Part shown: positions 55,046-63,878 of the stretch, piece by piece
Layout of the letters: each line of letters opens with the position of its first letter
Position numbering within the stretch: the first letter of the stretch is position 1
Source of the DNA: Mahella australiensis 50-1 BON
GTDB taxonomy: Bacteria > Bacillota > Clostridia > Mahellales > Mahellaceae
Length of the DNA stretch: 64,000 bases
Reading direction: 5' to 3'
Assembly (NCBI RefSeq): GCF_000213255.1
Contig: NC_015520.1
Span: 1,136,001-1,200,000 of the forward strand
The notes under the pieces: model-generated
Seen by the model: the letters and a program-made list of their open reading frames with translations, nothing else
Told to the model about the DNA's origin: nothing
Database searches by the model: none
Program-made: the position numbers and the translations under genes

Positions 55046-56056
55046 ATGGGCATTACCATTAAAGATGTTGCTAAAGCGGCTAACGTGTCGCCGTCTACGG
55101 TATCGCGCGTTGTGAAAGACAGCCCGCGCATAAGCCAAGAAACCAAAAAACGTGTCAGACAGGCAATGCGTGAACTTGGCTATCATCCGAATGCAATGGC
55201 TCAAAGCCTTACTAGCAAGAATACAGGTAATATAGGCATAATGTTGCCACGTCCAAATGACGAGGAATTCAATCATCCGTTTTTTCCTGAAGCATTGCGC
55301 GGCATAAGCGCAGTGTTGCGTATACACGATCGTGATATATTGCTCAGCCCTGCCGGTAATGAAGTGGAGGAACGTCGAGCGCTTCAACGCATGGTGCTAA
55401 GCGGCAAAGTAGATGGTGTTGTACTATTATCATCGCGTATTTCTGACGAATTGATAACGTGGCTGTATTCAATAAACTTCCCATTTGTGGTGATAGGCAA
55501 TCCCAGGCCATTAGGTTTGGAAAGGGTATGCTGGGTGGATAATGATAATATAGAGATAGGCAGGATGATAACTCAATATCTAATAGATAAGGGCTATGAA
55601 GATATAGGTATTATAACCGGCGATCTAAGATTTATAGTGAATATAGATCGTTTAGAGGGGTATAAACAGGCTATGGAGGCTGCCGGCAAATCAACCAACA
55701 GGGCTTATATGGCAGAAGCCGATGTTTGGGAAGACGGAGGTTATAATGCTATGCTCAGAATACTGCGCAACGGCAAGCCATCGGCTGTCGTGACCGTGGA
55801 TGATCTGTTTGCTATAGGAGCTATACGGGCTTGTAGGGATAGGGGGTACTCTATACCATATGATATAGGTGTAATAGGTGTTAATAATATAGGCGTAGAT
55901 CAATATCTCATGCCACCGTTGACATCAGTCGAAATATATGCTTACGAACTTGGAAAATCAGCGGCTGAATTGCTGCTGAAAAGGATCGAAATCGGGCCTG
56001 AATACAATGATTGCGTTATTATTCACGGAAGGCTTGTAGAAAGAGTCTCTTGCTGA
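55046..56056 (+). CDS. LacI-family transcriptional regulator
   Basis: The 336-residue protein has the LacI HTH and hinge (TIKDVAKAANVSPSTVSRVVKDSPRIS, then AMAQSLTSKNTGNIGIMLP) and an effector-binding domain. It resembles MalR-type regulators of alpha-glucoside or other sugar importers. GAGAGGAG precedes the ATG. It lies directly upstream of a sugar importer operon whose promoter carries repeated TGCGCA and TTTGCA boxes, so it probably controls that operon. Confidence 0.92.
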   Translation: MGITIKDVAKAANVSPSTVSRVVKDSPRISQETKKRVRQAMRELGYHPNAMAQSLTSKNTGNIGIMLPRPNDEEFNHPFFPEALRGISAVLRIHDRDILLSPAGNEVEERRALQRMVLSGKVDGVVLLSSRISDELITWLYSINFPFVVIGNPRPLGLERVCWVDNDNIEIGRMITQYLIDKGYEDIGIITGDLRFIVNIDRLEGYKQAMEAAGKSTNRAYMAEADVWEDGGYNAMLRILRNGKPSAVVTVDDLFAIGAIRACRDRGYSIPYDIGVIGVNNIGVDQYLMPPLTSVEIYAYELGKSAAELLLKRIEIGPEYNDCVIIHGRLVERVSC

Positions 56057-56181
56057 CGGGTATGTATTATTGCACATTTGCGAAATCATTTGCCTTAAAA
56101 ATTGAAATAAGTTGCGCATATTATGCTTTATAATTTCATAATATGTTACCTAATTTTTATAGAATATGTACAAAAAACTAC

Positions 56182-56210
56182 TTGACAGTTATATAAAATG
56201 CGCATATAAT
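56182..56210 (+). promoter_or_regulatory. Consensus sigma-A promoter of the second sugar importer
   Basis: TTGACA (56182-56187), exactly 17 bases, TATAAT (56205-56210). The spacer ends with TGCGCA (56199-56204), a hexamer that also occurs at 56113, 56231 and 56284. A perfect consensus promoter normally needs a repressor, which fits the LacI gene upstream. Confidence 0.75.
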
Positions 56211-56230
56211 AAAGATATGATGCAAAGCTG

Positions 56231-56289
56231 TGCGCAATCGATTTAATTATTGCAAATATGGTTTGCATAATTATGCTTAAGATTGCGCA
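56231..56289. promoter_or_regulatory. Nested inverted repeat in the importer leader
   Basis: TGCGCAATC (56231-56239) is inverted at 56281-56289. Inside, TAATTATTGCAAA and TTTGCATAATTA flank TATGG. It could be a multi-site LacI operator in the DNA or a hairpin in the transcript, 20-80 bases after the transcription start. Confidence 0.6.
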
Positions 56290-56336
56290 TGTGTGCAGTG
56301 CAGACGATATATAAGTAGCAAAGGAGAGGTTAAAGG

Positions 56337-57692
56337 ATGTTTAACAAGAAACTGGTTGCTGCTATATTAGCAGCGGTATTGTTGCTGAGCGTTGTGCTCG
56401 TAGGATGCAGCGGTGGTTCTAAAGCGCCGTCTTCGTCAAATGGCCAGGGCCAGAACAATGGACAAACCGACAATAACAATGCTGCTTCCAGCGGCGAAAA
56501 AGTTACCATCACGTGGTCCACATGGGGTAATCCCGGGGAATTGCAGCGGTTCCAGGAGTTGAATGCCGAATATATGAAACTCCATCCTAATGTGACTATA
56601 AAATTTATGCCGGTGCCCAGCGGTTATGATGACAAGATATTGACACAGGTAGCTGGCGGTACTGCTCCGGATGCTTTTTATGCAAGTGAGACTCTTACCC
56701 GCAAGCTTATAAAGCAGGGTAAGATCGAAGAGCTTGATTCTTATCTTGATAATTCCAGTAAATTGAAAAAGGATGAATTTATACCTGTATTGCTGGAAAT
56801 GGCTCAGAAGGATGGCAAGACTTATGGTTTGCCCGTGGATTGCAATCCGTGGGTTCTATATTACAATGCGGACCTTATAAAATCAGTAGGTATGAAGACG
56901 CCTCAGGAATATTATGATGAGGGTCAGTGGACATGGGATATCTTTAGCCAGATTACCTCGAAACTTGTTGCCGCCGGTAAGAAAGGCTATATTCTCGAAA
57001 ATTCATGGGGGAATGTATACAGCTGGCTTGCCTCTAACGATGGCAAAGCAGAAATCTATAGCGAAGATGGTAAAAAGTATCTGTTAGATTCTCAAAAGAA
57101 TATGGAAGGTTTAAAATTCTTGTCCGATAATATTAACAAAGGCAATATAACTTATGCGGGTTCATTGCCTCAAGGCCAGGGCCCTGATGCTATGTTTATG
57201 TCCGGCCAGGTTGGCTTTACATCTTTCGGTCGCTGGACGGTGCCTATATTTAAGAAGGTTAGCTTTAATTGGGACGTAATACCGTTCCCAACTAAAGATG
57301 GCAGCAAAGATCCTCAAAGCGGTATAGCCCAGGCGTTTATGGTGATAAATAGTAGTGCTAAAAATAAACAGGCTGCATGGGAGTTTGTGGAATATTTTAA
57401 CGGCAAAGAAGGTCAGACCTTTAGGCTGAAGGGTAATGGTAATGCTGTACCCTCGATATTTGGGATAGACGAAGTGGTGACTAGCGATACCAAACCAGAT
57501 CATAGCGAATATTTTATAAATCAACGCAATAACGGTTTCGCTCCTTTTGTACCTGAGATGGGCGTGCCTGAGGTACAGAAGGATATATGGGATAACTTAG
57601 ACCTTGTATGGCTTAAGAAAGCGACTGTAGAGGATACAGTGCCTAAGATAGTAAAATCTGTAAACGATAAATTGGCTAATGCTGAGCCATAA
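56337..57692 (+). CDS. Sugar ABC transporter substrate-binding lipoprotein
   Basis: The signal peptide ends in the lipobox LVGC (C24), followed by a Ser/Asn/Gln-rich linker to about residue 55 and a family 1 solute-binding fold (VTITWSTWGNPGELQRFQEL onward). AAGGAGAGG precedes the ATG. It differs clearly from the lipoprotein at 27007. The substrate is unknown; the MalR-like regulator suggests an oligosaccharide. Confidence 0.9.
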   Translation: MFNKKLVAAILAAVLLLSVVLVGCSGGSKAPSSSNGQGQNNGQTDNNNAASSGEKVTITWSTWGNPGELQRFQELNAEYMKLHPNVTIKFMPVPSGYDDKILTQVAGGTAPDAFYASETLTRKLIKQGKIEELDSYLDNSSKLKKDEFIPVLLEMAQKDGKTYGLPVDCNPWVLYYNADLIKSVGMKTPQEYYDEGQWTWDIFSQITSKLVAAGKKGYILENSWGNVYSWLASNDGKAEIYSEDGKKYLLDSQKNMEGLKFLSDNINKGNITYAGSLPQGQGPDAMFMSGQVGFTSFGRWTVPIFKKVSFNWDVIPFPTKDGSKDPQSGIAQAFMVINSSAKNKQAAWEFVEYFNGKEGQTFRLKGNGNAVPSIFGIDEVVTSDTKPDHSEYFINQRNNGFAPFVPEMGVPEVQKDIWDNLDLVWLKKATVEDTVPKIVKSVNDKLANAEP

Positions 57693-57719
57693 TAGATTAA
57701 GATGATCTGAATGACATAG

Positions 57720-57746
57720 GAGGGCATATGCATACCATATGCCCTC
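57720..57746 (+). other. Intercistronic hairpin after the second binding-protein gene
   Basis: GAGGGCATATG (57720-57730), loop CATAC, CATATGCCCTC (57736-57746), followed by only three T. Same position as the hairpin at 28454-28488 in the first importer, so probably a processing or attenuation element. Confidence 0.55.
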
Positions 57747-57778
57747 TTTGCACGATTCAAGAGTGAGGAGGTAAATAG

Positions 57779-58666
57779 ATGGACGAGATTAAAAAATCCA
57801 CTCATGATGGTGCCTGGGCAGCTTTGTTTTTAGCGCCGCAGGTCATAGGGCTTATAGTTTTTTCGATAGGCCCTATAATAGCTGCTATTGTATTGAGTCT
57901 TTTCCAATGGGATGCTGTAGGGACACCGCTTTTTATAGGATTTCAGAACTTCATAGATATATTCAGCAGCGGTTCGGATTTTTGGATAGCACTAAAAAAT
58001 ACTCTCTATTACAGCGTTTTAACCATACCAGTAGGAATAATACTGGCTTTAGTACTAGCAGTCATCTTAAACAATGTTAAAGGTAAAATGATATACAGGA
58101 CTATATATTTTATGCCTCAGGTTACTAGTTCAGTGGCTATATGTATGGTATGGCTGTGGATGTATAATGGCGATTTCGGTCTCATAAATCAGCTTTTATC
58201 TTATGTAGGTATAAAAGGACCGCAGTGGTTAACCGATACGCGCTGGGTTATGCCTGCAATAGCTATATTATCAATATGGTGGGGATTGGGTTACAATATG
58301 ACTATATTTCTTGCCGGACTGCAAGGTATACCTCGCAGCTATTATGAAGCCGCTACTATAGATGGTGCAAACGCTCTGCAGCAGTTCAGGCATATAACAT
58401 TGCCGCTTATATCGCCGACCACATTCTTTCTGACTATAATGGCGGTTATCAGTTCATTCCAAGTGTTCGATCAGGCGTATATAATGACTGGTGGTGGGCC
58501 GGCTAAAGCCAGTACTACACTGGTCTATTTGGTATGGGATACGGCATTCCAAGAGTTTTATATGGGTAGAGCCAGTGCCATAGCTTTGATGCTGTTTGTA
58601 ATGATATTGATAGTAACGTTGATCCAGTTTAAATTTTCCGATCGCTGGGTCAATTATGAGATATAA
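57779..58666 (+). CDS. Sugar ABC transporter permease (MalF/UgpA type)
   Basis: The 295-residue protein has six predicted helices and the EAA loop YYEAATIDGANALQQFRHITLP. GAGGAGG lies before the ATG. It pairs with the permease that follows. No ATPase gene is adjacent. Confidence 0.9.
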   Translation: MDEIKKSTHDGAWAALFLAPQVIGLIVFSIGPIIAAIVLSLFQWDAVGTPLFIGFQNFIDIFSSGSDFWIALKNTLYYSVLTIPVGIILALVLAVILNNVKGKMIYRTIYFMPQVTSSVAICMVWLWMYNGDFGLINQLLSYVGIKGPQWLTDTRWVMPAIAILSIWWGLGYNMTIFLAGLQGIPRSYYEAATIDGANALQQFRHITLPLISPTTFFLTIMAVISSFQVFDQAYIMTGGGPAKASTTLVYLVWDTAFQEFYMGRASAIALMLFVMILIVTLIQFKFSDRWVNYEI

Positions 58667-58680
58667 GGGGGGTGAATTCT

Positions 58681-59559
58681 ATGGCGCAGAATGAAAACAC
58701 GGCGTTGGAAGTAACAGCTCCACGATCAGTTAAGACCAGCCGTATTATATCGCAGATCATATTGCATACGATATTGATATTGGGGTCGGCTGCCATGATA
58801 ATACCATTTTTATGGATGATATCGACATCGCTTAAAGATTTTGGGCAGGTATTTATCATACCTCCTAAATGGATACCGGATCCCATAATGTGGTCGAATT
58901 ATCCTAATGCGTGGAATGCGCTGCCGTTTGGCAATGCTTATTTGAACAGCATAAAGATAGCGGTTATAGTTGTGGCTGTCCAGCTATTGACCGCTTCTAT
59001 GGCCGCTTATGCTTTCTCTAAGTTAAAATTCAAGGGACGCGATGTATTGTTTACAATATTCCTGGCTACTATGATGATACCGGGCCAGGTTACAATGATA
59101 CCAACTTTTATATTGATGAAGTATCTCGGATGGATAGATACTCATCTACCGCTCATAGTGCCAGGCGCATTATTCAGCGCTTTTGGTGTGTTTTTGCTCA
59201 GACAATTCATGATGAGCTTGCCGAAAGAATTAGATGAGGCGGCCATTATGGATGGAGCTAATCATTGGACGATTTATTGGAGGATATCCCTTCCTCTCAT
59301 AGTGCCAGCTATGACGGCGTTGGGTATATTCACCTTTATGGGCACGTGGAATAACTTCATGGGGCCGTTGATATACCTCAACACCCCTGAGAAATTTACG
59401 GTGCCTATGCTGCTCAATCAATTCAAAGGCCAGTATATCACAGATTGGACACTTATGATGGCAGCGTCGGCTATAGCTATAGTGCCAGTACTCATAATAT
59501 ATCTTATAGGGCAAAGGTATATAATAGAAGGCATAGCTTTAACAGGAATGAAAGCATAA
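58681..59559 (+). CDS. Sugar ABC transporter permease (MalG/UgpE type)
   Basis: AAGGGGGG (58665-58672) supports ATG 58681; an in-frame GTG at 58672 overlaps that Shine-Dalgarno. The 292-residue protein has six helices, the EAA loop LDEAAIMDGANHWTIYWRIS and the C-terminal GIALTGMKA. It is the last gene of the second importer and is followed by a terminator. Confidence 0.9.
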   Translation: MAQNENTALEVTAPRSVKTSRIISQIILHTILILGSAAMIIPFLWMISTSLKDFGQVFIIPPKWIPDPIMWSNYPNAWNALPFGNAYLNSIKIAVIVVAVQLLTASMAAYAFSKLKFKGRDVLFTIFLATMMIPGQVTMIPTFILMKYLGWIDTHLPLIVPGALFSAFGVFLLRQFMMSLPKELDEAAIMDGANHWTIYWRISLPLIVPAMTALGIFTFMGTWNNFMGPLIYLNTPEKFTVPMLLNQFKGQYITDWTLMMAASAIAIVPVLIIYLIGQRYIIEGIALTGMKA

Positions 59560-59576
59560 GATTATTTGGATTTATG

Positions 59577-59600
59577 GCGCCTCGAACGGGGCGCTTTTTT
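59577..59600 (+). terminator. Terminator of the second importer operon
   Basis: GCGCCTC (59577-59583), loop GAAC, GGGGCGC (59588-59594, one G-T pair), then six T. Confidence 0.85.
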
Positions 59601-59645
59601 ATATATTGTATTATGTTCAGATAATTCCGACATATTCTGTAACCC

Positions 59646-59674
59646 TTCACTTTAACGGTATTATGCGTTATAAT
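59646..59674 (+). promoter_or_regulatory. Promoter of the rnf operon
   Basis: TTCACT (59646-59651), 17 bases, TATAAT (59669-59674). Transcription would start near 59681, which makes a TTG at 59683 almost leaderless and supports the ATG at 59737 as the rnfC start. Confidence 0.6.
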
Positions 59675-59736
59675 AAGGAGGATTGTCATTTATCAAATGG
59701 GGAGATAAATTAAGAGGAAAGGATGATAGGGGGATT

Positions 59737-61071
59737 ATGAACGTGAAGACCGTGACTTTTAAGGGCGGTATTCATCCAAGGTATAATAAAGAGTTTACGG
59801 CTTCCAAGCCCATACGACCAGCCGCGTTGCCGCGAATAGCGGTGATACCGCTGCAACAACATGTGGGTGCTCCGTGTAAACCGTTGGTTAAGGCGGGCAA
59901 TGAAGTGAAAGTAGGCCAAAAAATAGGCGAAGCCGGCGGTTTTGTCAGCGTGCCGGTGCATGCCAGCGTATCGGGCAAGGTAGTGGCCGTAGAGCCTCGG
60001 TTACACCCTAGCGGTCAGCAGGTCATGTCCGTGGTGATAGAATCGGATGGACAGGATACGGTGGATGAAAATGTACAGCCTAAGGGTGATATCGATAAGC
60101 TATCGGATAAAGAAATAATAGATGTTATAAAAGAGGCCGGTATAGCGGGATTGGGAGGAGCCGCGTTTCCTACGCATGTCAAACTGTCACCGCCGCCCGA
60201 CAAGAGGGTGGAGTTGGTTATAATAAATGGTGCCGAATGCGAGCCGTATCTCACATGTGATCATAGGCTTATGCTAGAGCAAACTGACGATGTGGTATAT
60301 GGTACCAGAGCTATAATGAAGGCTTTGGGTGTGAGCAAGGGTATTATAGCCATAGAAAATAATAAGCCCGATGCTATAGCGGTTATGCTTAAAGCAGCGT
60401 CGGGTTATGCGAATAATATAGAAGTGGTGGCGTTGAAGACCAAGTACCCACAAGGTGCCGAAAAACAGCTTATAAAAGCTATTACGGGCAAAGAAGTACC
60501 GTCGGGCGGACTGCCGGCCGATGTAGGTACGGTGGTGGATAATGTGGGCACAGCGGCTGCTATAGCCAGGGCCATCAAGACAGGTATGCCGCTTATAGAG
60601 CGCGCGGTGACGGTTACAGGCAGGGGGATAAAGGAGCCGGCCAATCTCATGGTGCGCATAGGTACGCCTTTCTCGCAGCTCATAGATGAATGCGGCGGAT
60701 TTGCAGACAAGCCCGGTAAGGTGATAATGGGAGGGCCGATGATGGGCATAGCTCAGTATTCGCTCGATGTGCCTGTTATAAAAGGTACATCTGGAATATT
60801 GGTATTGACAGAGGAAGAGGCTCAGGCACCGCAGGTTCAAGTATGCATACGATGCGCACGCTGTGTGGAGGCATGCCCAATGGGTTTACTGCCGTTGTAT
60901 ATAAGCCGGTATGCGCTGGCCGGTATGTATGACAAAGCCGAGCAATATAATGCTATGGACTGCATAGAATGCGGGTGCTGTTCATTTGAATGCCCAGCCA
61001 AGCGGCCGCTGGTGGAGTCTATAAGGTTGGCTAAGCGTGCTATAGCGGCTAATCGCCGTAAAGCCGGTTGA
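59737..61071 (+). CDS. rnfC: Electron transport complex subunit RnfC
   Basis: RnfC is the NADH-side subunit of the membrane Rnf complex, which couples ferredoxin oxidation to NAD+ reduction and ion export. The 444-residue protein starts MNVKTVTFKGGIHP, the usual N-terminus; the frame is open further upstream but the promoter position argues against a longer form. It has a Gly-rich NADH/FMN segment (GIAGLGGAAFPTHVK, then EPYLTCDHRLM) and two [4Fe-4S] motifs, CIRCARCVEACP and CIECGCCSFECP. Confidence 0.93.
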   Translation: MNVKTVTFKGGIHPRYNKEFTASKPIRPAALPRIAVIPLQQHVGAPCKPLVKAGNEVKVGQKIGEAGGFVSVPVHASVSGKVVAVEPRLHPSGQQVMSVVIESDGQDTVDENVQPKGDIDKLSDKEIIDVIKEAGIAGLGGAAFPTHVKLSPPPDKRVELVIINGAECEPYLTCDHRLMLEQTDDVVYGTRAIMKALGVSKGIIAIENNKPDAIAVMLKAASGYANNIEVVALKTKYPQGAEKQLIKAITGKEVPSGGLPADVGTVVDNVGTAAAIARAIKTGMPLIERAVTVTGRGIKEPANLMVRIGTPFSQLIDECGGFADKPGKVIMGGPMMGIAQYSLDVPVIKGTSGILVLTEEEAQAPQVQVCIRCARCVEACPMGLLPLYISRYALAGMYDKAEQYNAMDCIECGCCSFECPAKRPLVESIRLAKRAIAANRRKAG

Positions 61072-61083
61072 TAGGGGGGCAGA

Positions 61084-62043
61084 ATGATGGAGAATGAACA
61101 ACTTGTTGTGTCGTCTTCGCCGCATGTAAGGTCGGAGAGTTCGGTTTCCGGCATCATGCTCGATGTGGTTATAGCGCTTGTGCCGACTATTATAGCTGCG
61201 GCCATATTCTTTGGCATGAGGGCATTGTTTATAATAGGAATATCGATAGCAACTGCGGTATTGACCGAGGCGTTGATACAATACCTTATGAAGAAACCGG
61301 TGACCATAAACGATTGGAGCGCTGTGGTAACGGGCCTTTTGCTGGCATTTAATCTGCCGCCTACGGCGCCGTGGTGGCTGGCCGTTATAGGTTCTGCGTT
61401 CGCCATAGCCATAGTAAAGCAATTGTTCGGTGGCTTAAGCTATAATTTTCTCAATCCGGCGTTGGCTGCTAGAGCCTTTCTCTTGGCTTCATGGCCGGTG
61501 AGAATGACGGCATGGGTGCAGCCCGGGGTCGATGCTGTGACTACAGCTACGCCGTTGGCCATATTGAAGGGTACGGAGGCTGCGGGGCAGTTGCCATCGC
61601 TTATGGATATGTTTGTAGGCAATATAGGCGGTACCATAGGCGAGACATCGGCCCTGGCGCTTTTGATAGGTGCAGCCTATCTGCTTTATAAGCGGGTCAT
61701 AAATTGGAGGATACCTTTTGTATATATGGCTACGGTAGGTGTTTTAACATGGATACTGGGGCCGGATGGGGCATTTACGGGCCAACCGCTTTATCATGTT
61801 CTCGGCGGCGGCCTGATACTGGGAGCATTTTTCATGGCCACAGATTACGTTACATCACCAGTCACGCCGTTGGGACAGATCATCATGGGCCTGGGATGCG
61901 GCATAATAACGGTGGTTATAAGGCTATATGGCGGTTATCCCGAAGGCGTATCCTATTCTATATTGTTTATGAATGTGGCTACGCCGCTTATCGAACGTTA
62001 TACTGTGCCAAAAAAATTCGGGGAGGTGAAAGGCCGTGCGTGA
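61084..62043 (+). CDS. rnfD: Electron transport complex subunit RnfD
   Basis: This 319-residue integral membrane subunit has about nine or ten helices and carries covalently bound FMN. The segment VDAVTTATPLA (about 155-165) contains the threonine expected to be flavinylated. GGGGGGCAG lies before the ATG; ATG 61087 is an equally close alternative. It overlaps rnfG by eight bases. Confidence 0.92.
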   Translation: MMENEQLVVSSSPHVRSESSVSGIMLDVVIALVPTIIAAAIFFGMRALFIIGISIATAVLTEALIQYLMKKPVTINDWSAVVTGLLLAFNLPPTAPWWLAVIGSAFAIAIVKQLFGGLSYNFLNPALAARAFLLASWPVRMTAWVQPGVDAVTTATPLAILKGTEAAGQLPSLMDMFVGNIGGTIGETSALALLIGAAYLLYKRVINWRIPFVYMATVGVLTWILGPDGAFTGQPLYHVLGGGLILGAFFMATDYVTSPVTPLGQIIMGLGCGIITVVIRLYGGYPEGVSYSILFMNVATPLIERYTVPKKFGEVKGRA

Positions 62044-62656
62044 TATATTGAATCTGGGCTTTAAACTCCTTCTTATAACGGCGGTAGCGGCATTGGCGTT
62101 GGGGGTAGTCAATGCCATAACCAGGGAACCTATAAAGGCTCAAATAGAGAAAATGGATGCCCAAGGCCGCATAGCCGTATTTTCTGAAGATACCGAATTT
62201 ATAGAGCTCGATGCCGATAAAATAAAGGCGATGAGCCCGGATTATGCCATGGTAAGCCAGGCGTTCCAGGCTAAAGAAGGCGGACAAGTTGTAGGTTATG
62301 CTATAAAGACTATGCCCTCCGGTTATGGTGGCGCTATAGAACTGACGGTTGGCATATCTACCGACGGTACTTTGACGGGTATATACGTGGGCAATAATGC
62401 CGAGACGCCGGGGCTGGGGGCCAAAGCGAGCGAGCCTAAATTCAAGGATCAGTTCAAAGGGAAAAAGGTCGATACACCGCTTGAGGTAATAAAGAGCGGT
62501 CAGGCTAATGATAATCAGGTACAGGCCATATCTGGAGCTACTATCACATCCAAGGCTGTGACAGAGGGCGTCAATACGGCTATGAAGCTTTATAGCGAGG
62601 TATTGAGCAATGACAATGATGTGCAGCAGTTGCTTGTTCAGGAGGGGGGACAATGA
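62036..62656 (+). CDS. rnfG: Electron transport complex subunit RnfG
   Basis: The 206-residue subunit has one N-terminal helix (about 8-26) and an extracytoplasmic FMN-binding domain. The flavinylation motif S166-G-A-T-I-T171 is present, with T171 the likely attachment site. AGGTGAAAGG upstream overlaps the rnfD end. Confidence 0.92.
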   Translation: MRDILNLGFKLLLITAVAALALGVVNAITREPIKAQIEKMDAQGRIAVFSEDTEFIELDADKIKAMSPDYAMVSQAFQAKEGGQVVGYAIKTMPSGYGGAIELTVGISTDGTLTGIYVGNNAETPGLGAKASEPKFKDQFKGKKVDTPLEVIKSGQANDNQVQAISGATITSKAVTEGVNTAMKLYSEVLSNDNDVQQLLVQEGGQ

Positions 62657-63279
62657 TGAAAGGCGTTATAAAGGATTTCGTTAATGGATTATGGAATGAA
62701 AATCCTACATTCAGGCTAGTGGTGGGCATGTGCCCGACATTGGCCGTTACCACAAATGCGACAAACGGCGTTGCTATGGGTTTAGCTGCCTCTTTCGTGC
62801 TGGTGGGCTCCAATGCTATGATATCGGCTATGAGAAACTTCATATCGCCAAAGATACGCATGCCGGCTTTTGTCGTGGTCATAGCCAGCTTTGTTACAAT
62901 AGTAGGTATGGTAATGAAAGCCTTTTTGCCAGAGTTGGACAGGGCGCTGGGCATATTCATACCACTTATAGTGGTTAACTGCATCATAATGGCACGCGCT
63001 GAAGCATTTGCGTCCAAGCAACCGGTGGTAAACTCTATAGCCGATGGCCTGGGTATGGGATTAGGCTTTACGCTGGCATTGGTTATATTGGGTAGCATAA
63101 GGGAGATTTTGGGCAACGGCAGTATATTCGGCATAAATCTATTCGGAGCATCGTATGAGCCGGCTCTGCTACTTATCATGCCGCCAGGTGCTTTTATGGC
63201 ATTGGGATTGCTGATAGGCCTTATAAACTATCTTACGCGTAAACCAAAGGATAATGCAGAGAAAGAGGGGAGCCATTGA
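62653..63279 (+). CDS. rnfE: Electron transport complex subunit RnfE
   Basis: The 208-residue protein has six helices. NPTFRLVVGMCPTLAVTTNA and the C-terminal-half NCIIMARAEAFA are the family signatures; the Cys of each lies in the half-helices thought to hold an iron-sulfur centre between RnfA and RnfE. The start overlaps the rnfG stop (ATGATGA). Confidence 0.92.
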   Translation: MMKGVIKDFVNGLWNENPTFRLVVGMCPTLAVTTNATNGVAMGLAASFVLVGSNAMISAMRNFISPKIRMPAFVVVIASFVTIVGMVMKAFLPELDRALGIFIPLIVVNCIIMARAEAFASKQPVVNSIADGLGMGLGFTLALVILGSIREILGNGSIFGINLFGASYEPALLLIMPPGAFMALGLLIGLINYLTRKPKDNAEKEGSH

Positions 63280-63863
63280 TGGACGCTGGGCGTTTGTTTT
63301 ATATAGTGGTTAGCGGCATATTGGTAAATAATTTTATTATGTCGCGCTTTCTGGGTATATGCCCCTTTCTGGGAGTGTCCAAGCGTGTGGAAACGGCCCT
63401 GAGCATGGGCATAGCCGTCACATTTGTCATGGGCATGGCTTCGGTGGTGACTTATGTAGTACAATATGCGCTGCTTGAGCTATTGGGCCTGGAGTATCTT
63501 CAGACCATAGCTTATATATTGGTTATAGCGACGTTGGTTCAATTTGTGGAGATGGTTATACAAAAGACCAGTCCTACGCTTTATCAGGCGCTGGGCATAT
63601 ATCTTCCGCTTATAACCACCAACTGCGCTGTGCTTGGCGTTACCCTATTGAATATGCAATATCAGTATAATCTTTTGGAGAGCCTAGTCAACGGTATAGC
63701 CGGTGCTTTGGGCTTTACATTAGCCATAGTGCTTTTTGCGGCTATAAGGGAGCAAATGGATTTTGCGCCGATACCCGAGAGCATGAAAGGCTTTCCGATA
63801 GCGCTGGTATCTGCCGGCCTTATGTCGCTGGCGTTTTTGGGCTTCCAAGGACTGGTCAAATAA
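63279..63863 (+). CDS. rnfA: Electron transport complex subunit RnfA
   Basis: ATG 63279 follows AGAGGGGA by seven bases and touches the rnfE stop. The 194-residue, six-helix protein has NNFIMSRFLGICPFLGVSKR and LITTNCAVLGV, the two Cys-bearing half-helix motifs related to those of RnfE. Confidence 0.92.
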   Translation: MDAGRLFYIVVSGILVNNFIMSRFLGICPFLGVSKRVETALSMGIAVTFVMGMASVVTYVVQYALLELLGLEYLQTIAYILVIATLVQFVEMVIQKTSPTLYQALGIYLPLITTNCAVLGVTLLNMQYQYNLLESLVNGIAGALGFTLAIVLFAAIREQMDFAPIPESMKGFPIALVSAGLMSLAFLGFQGLVK

Positions 63864-63878
63864 ACGAGGTGGATATTT

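Noticed and set aside
59683-59736. N-terminal extension of RnfC from a TTG at 59683
   Set aside because: The TTG is one or two bases from AGGAGG and would be leaderless relative to the promoter at 59646-59674; the family N-terminus begins at the ATG 59737.
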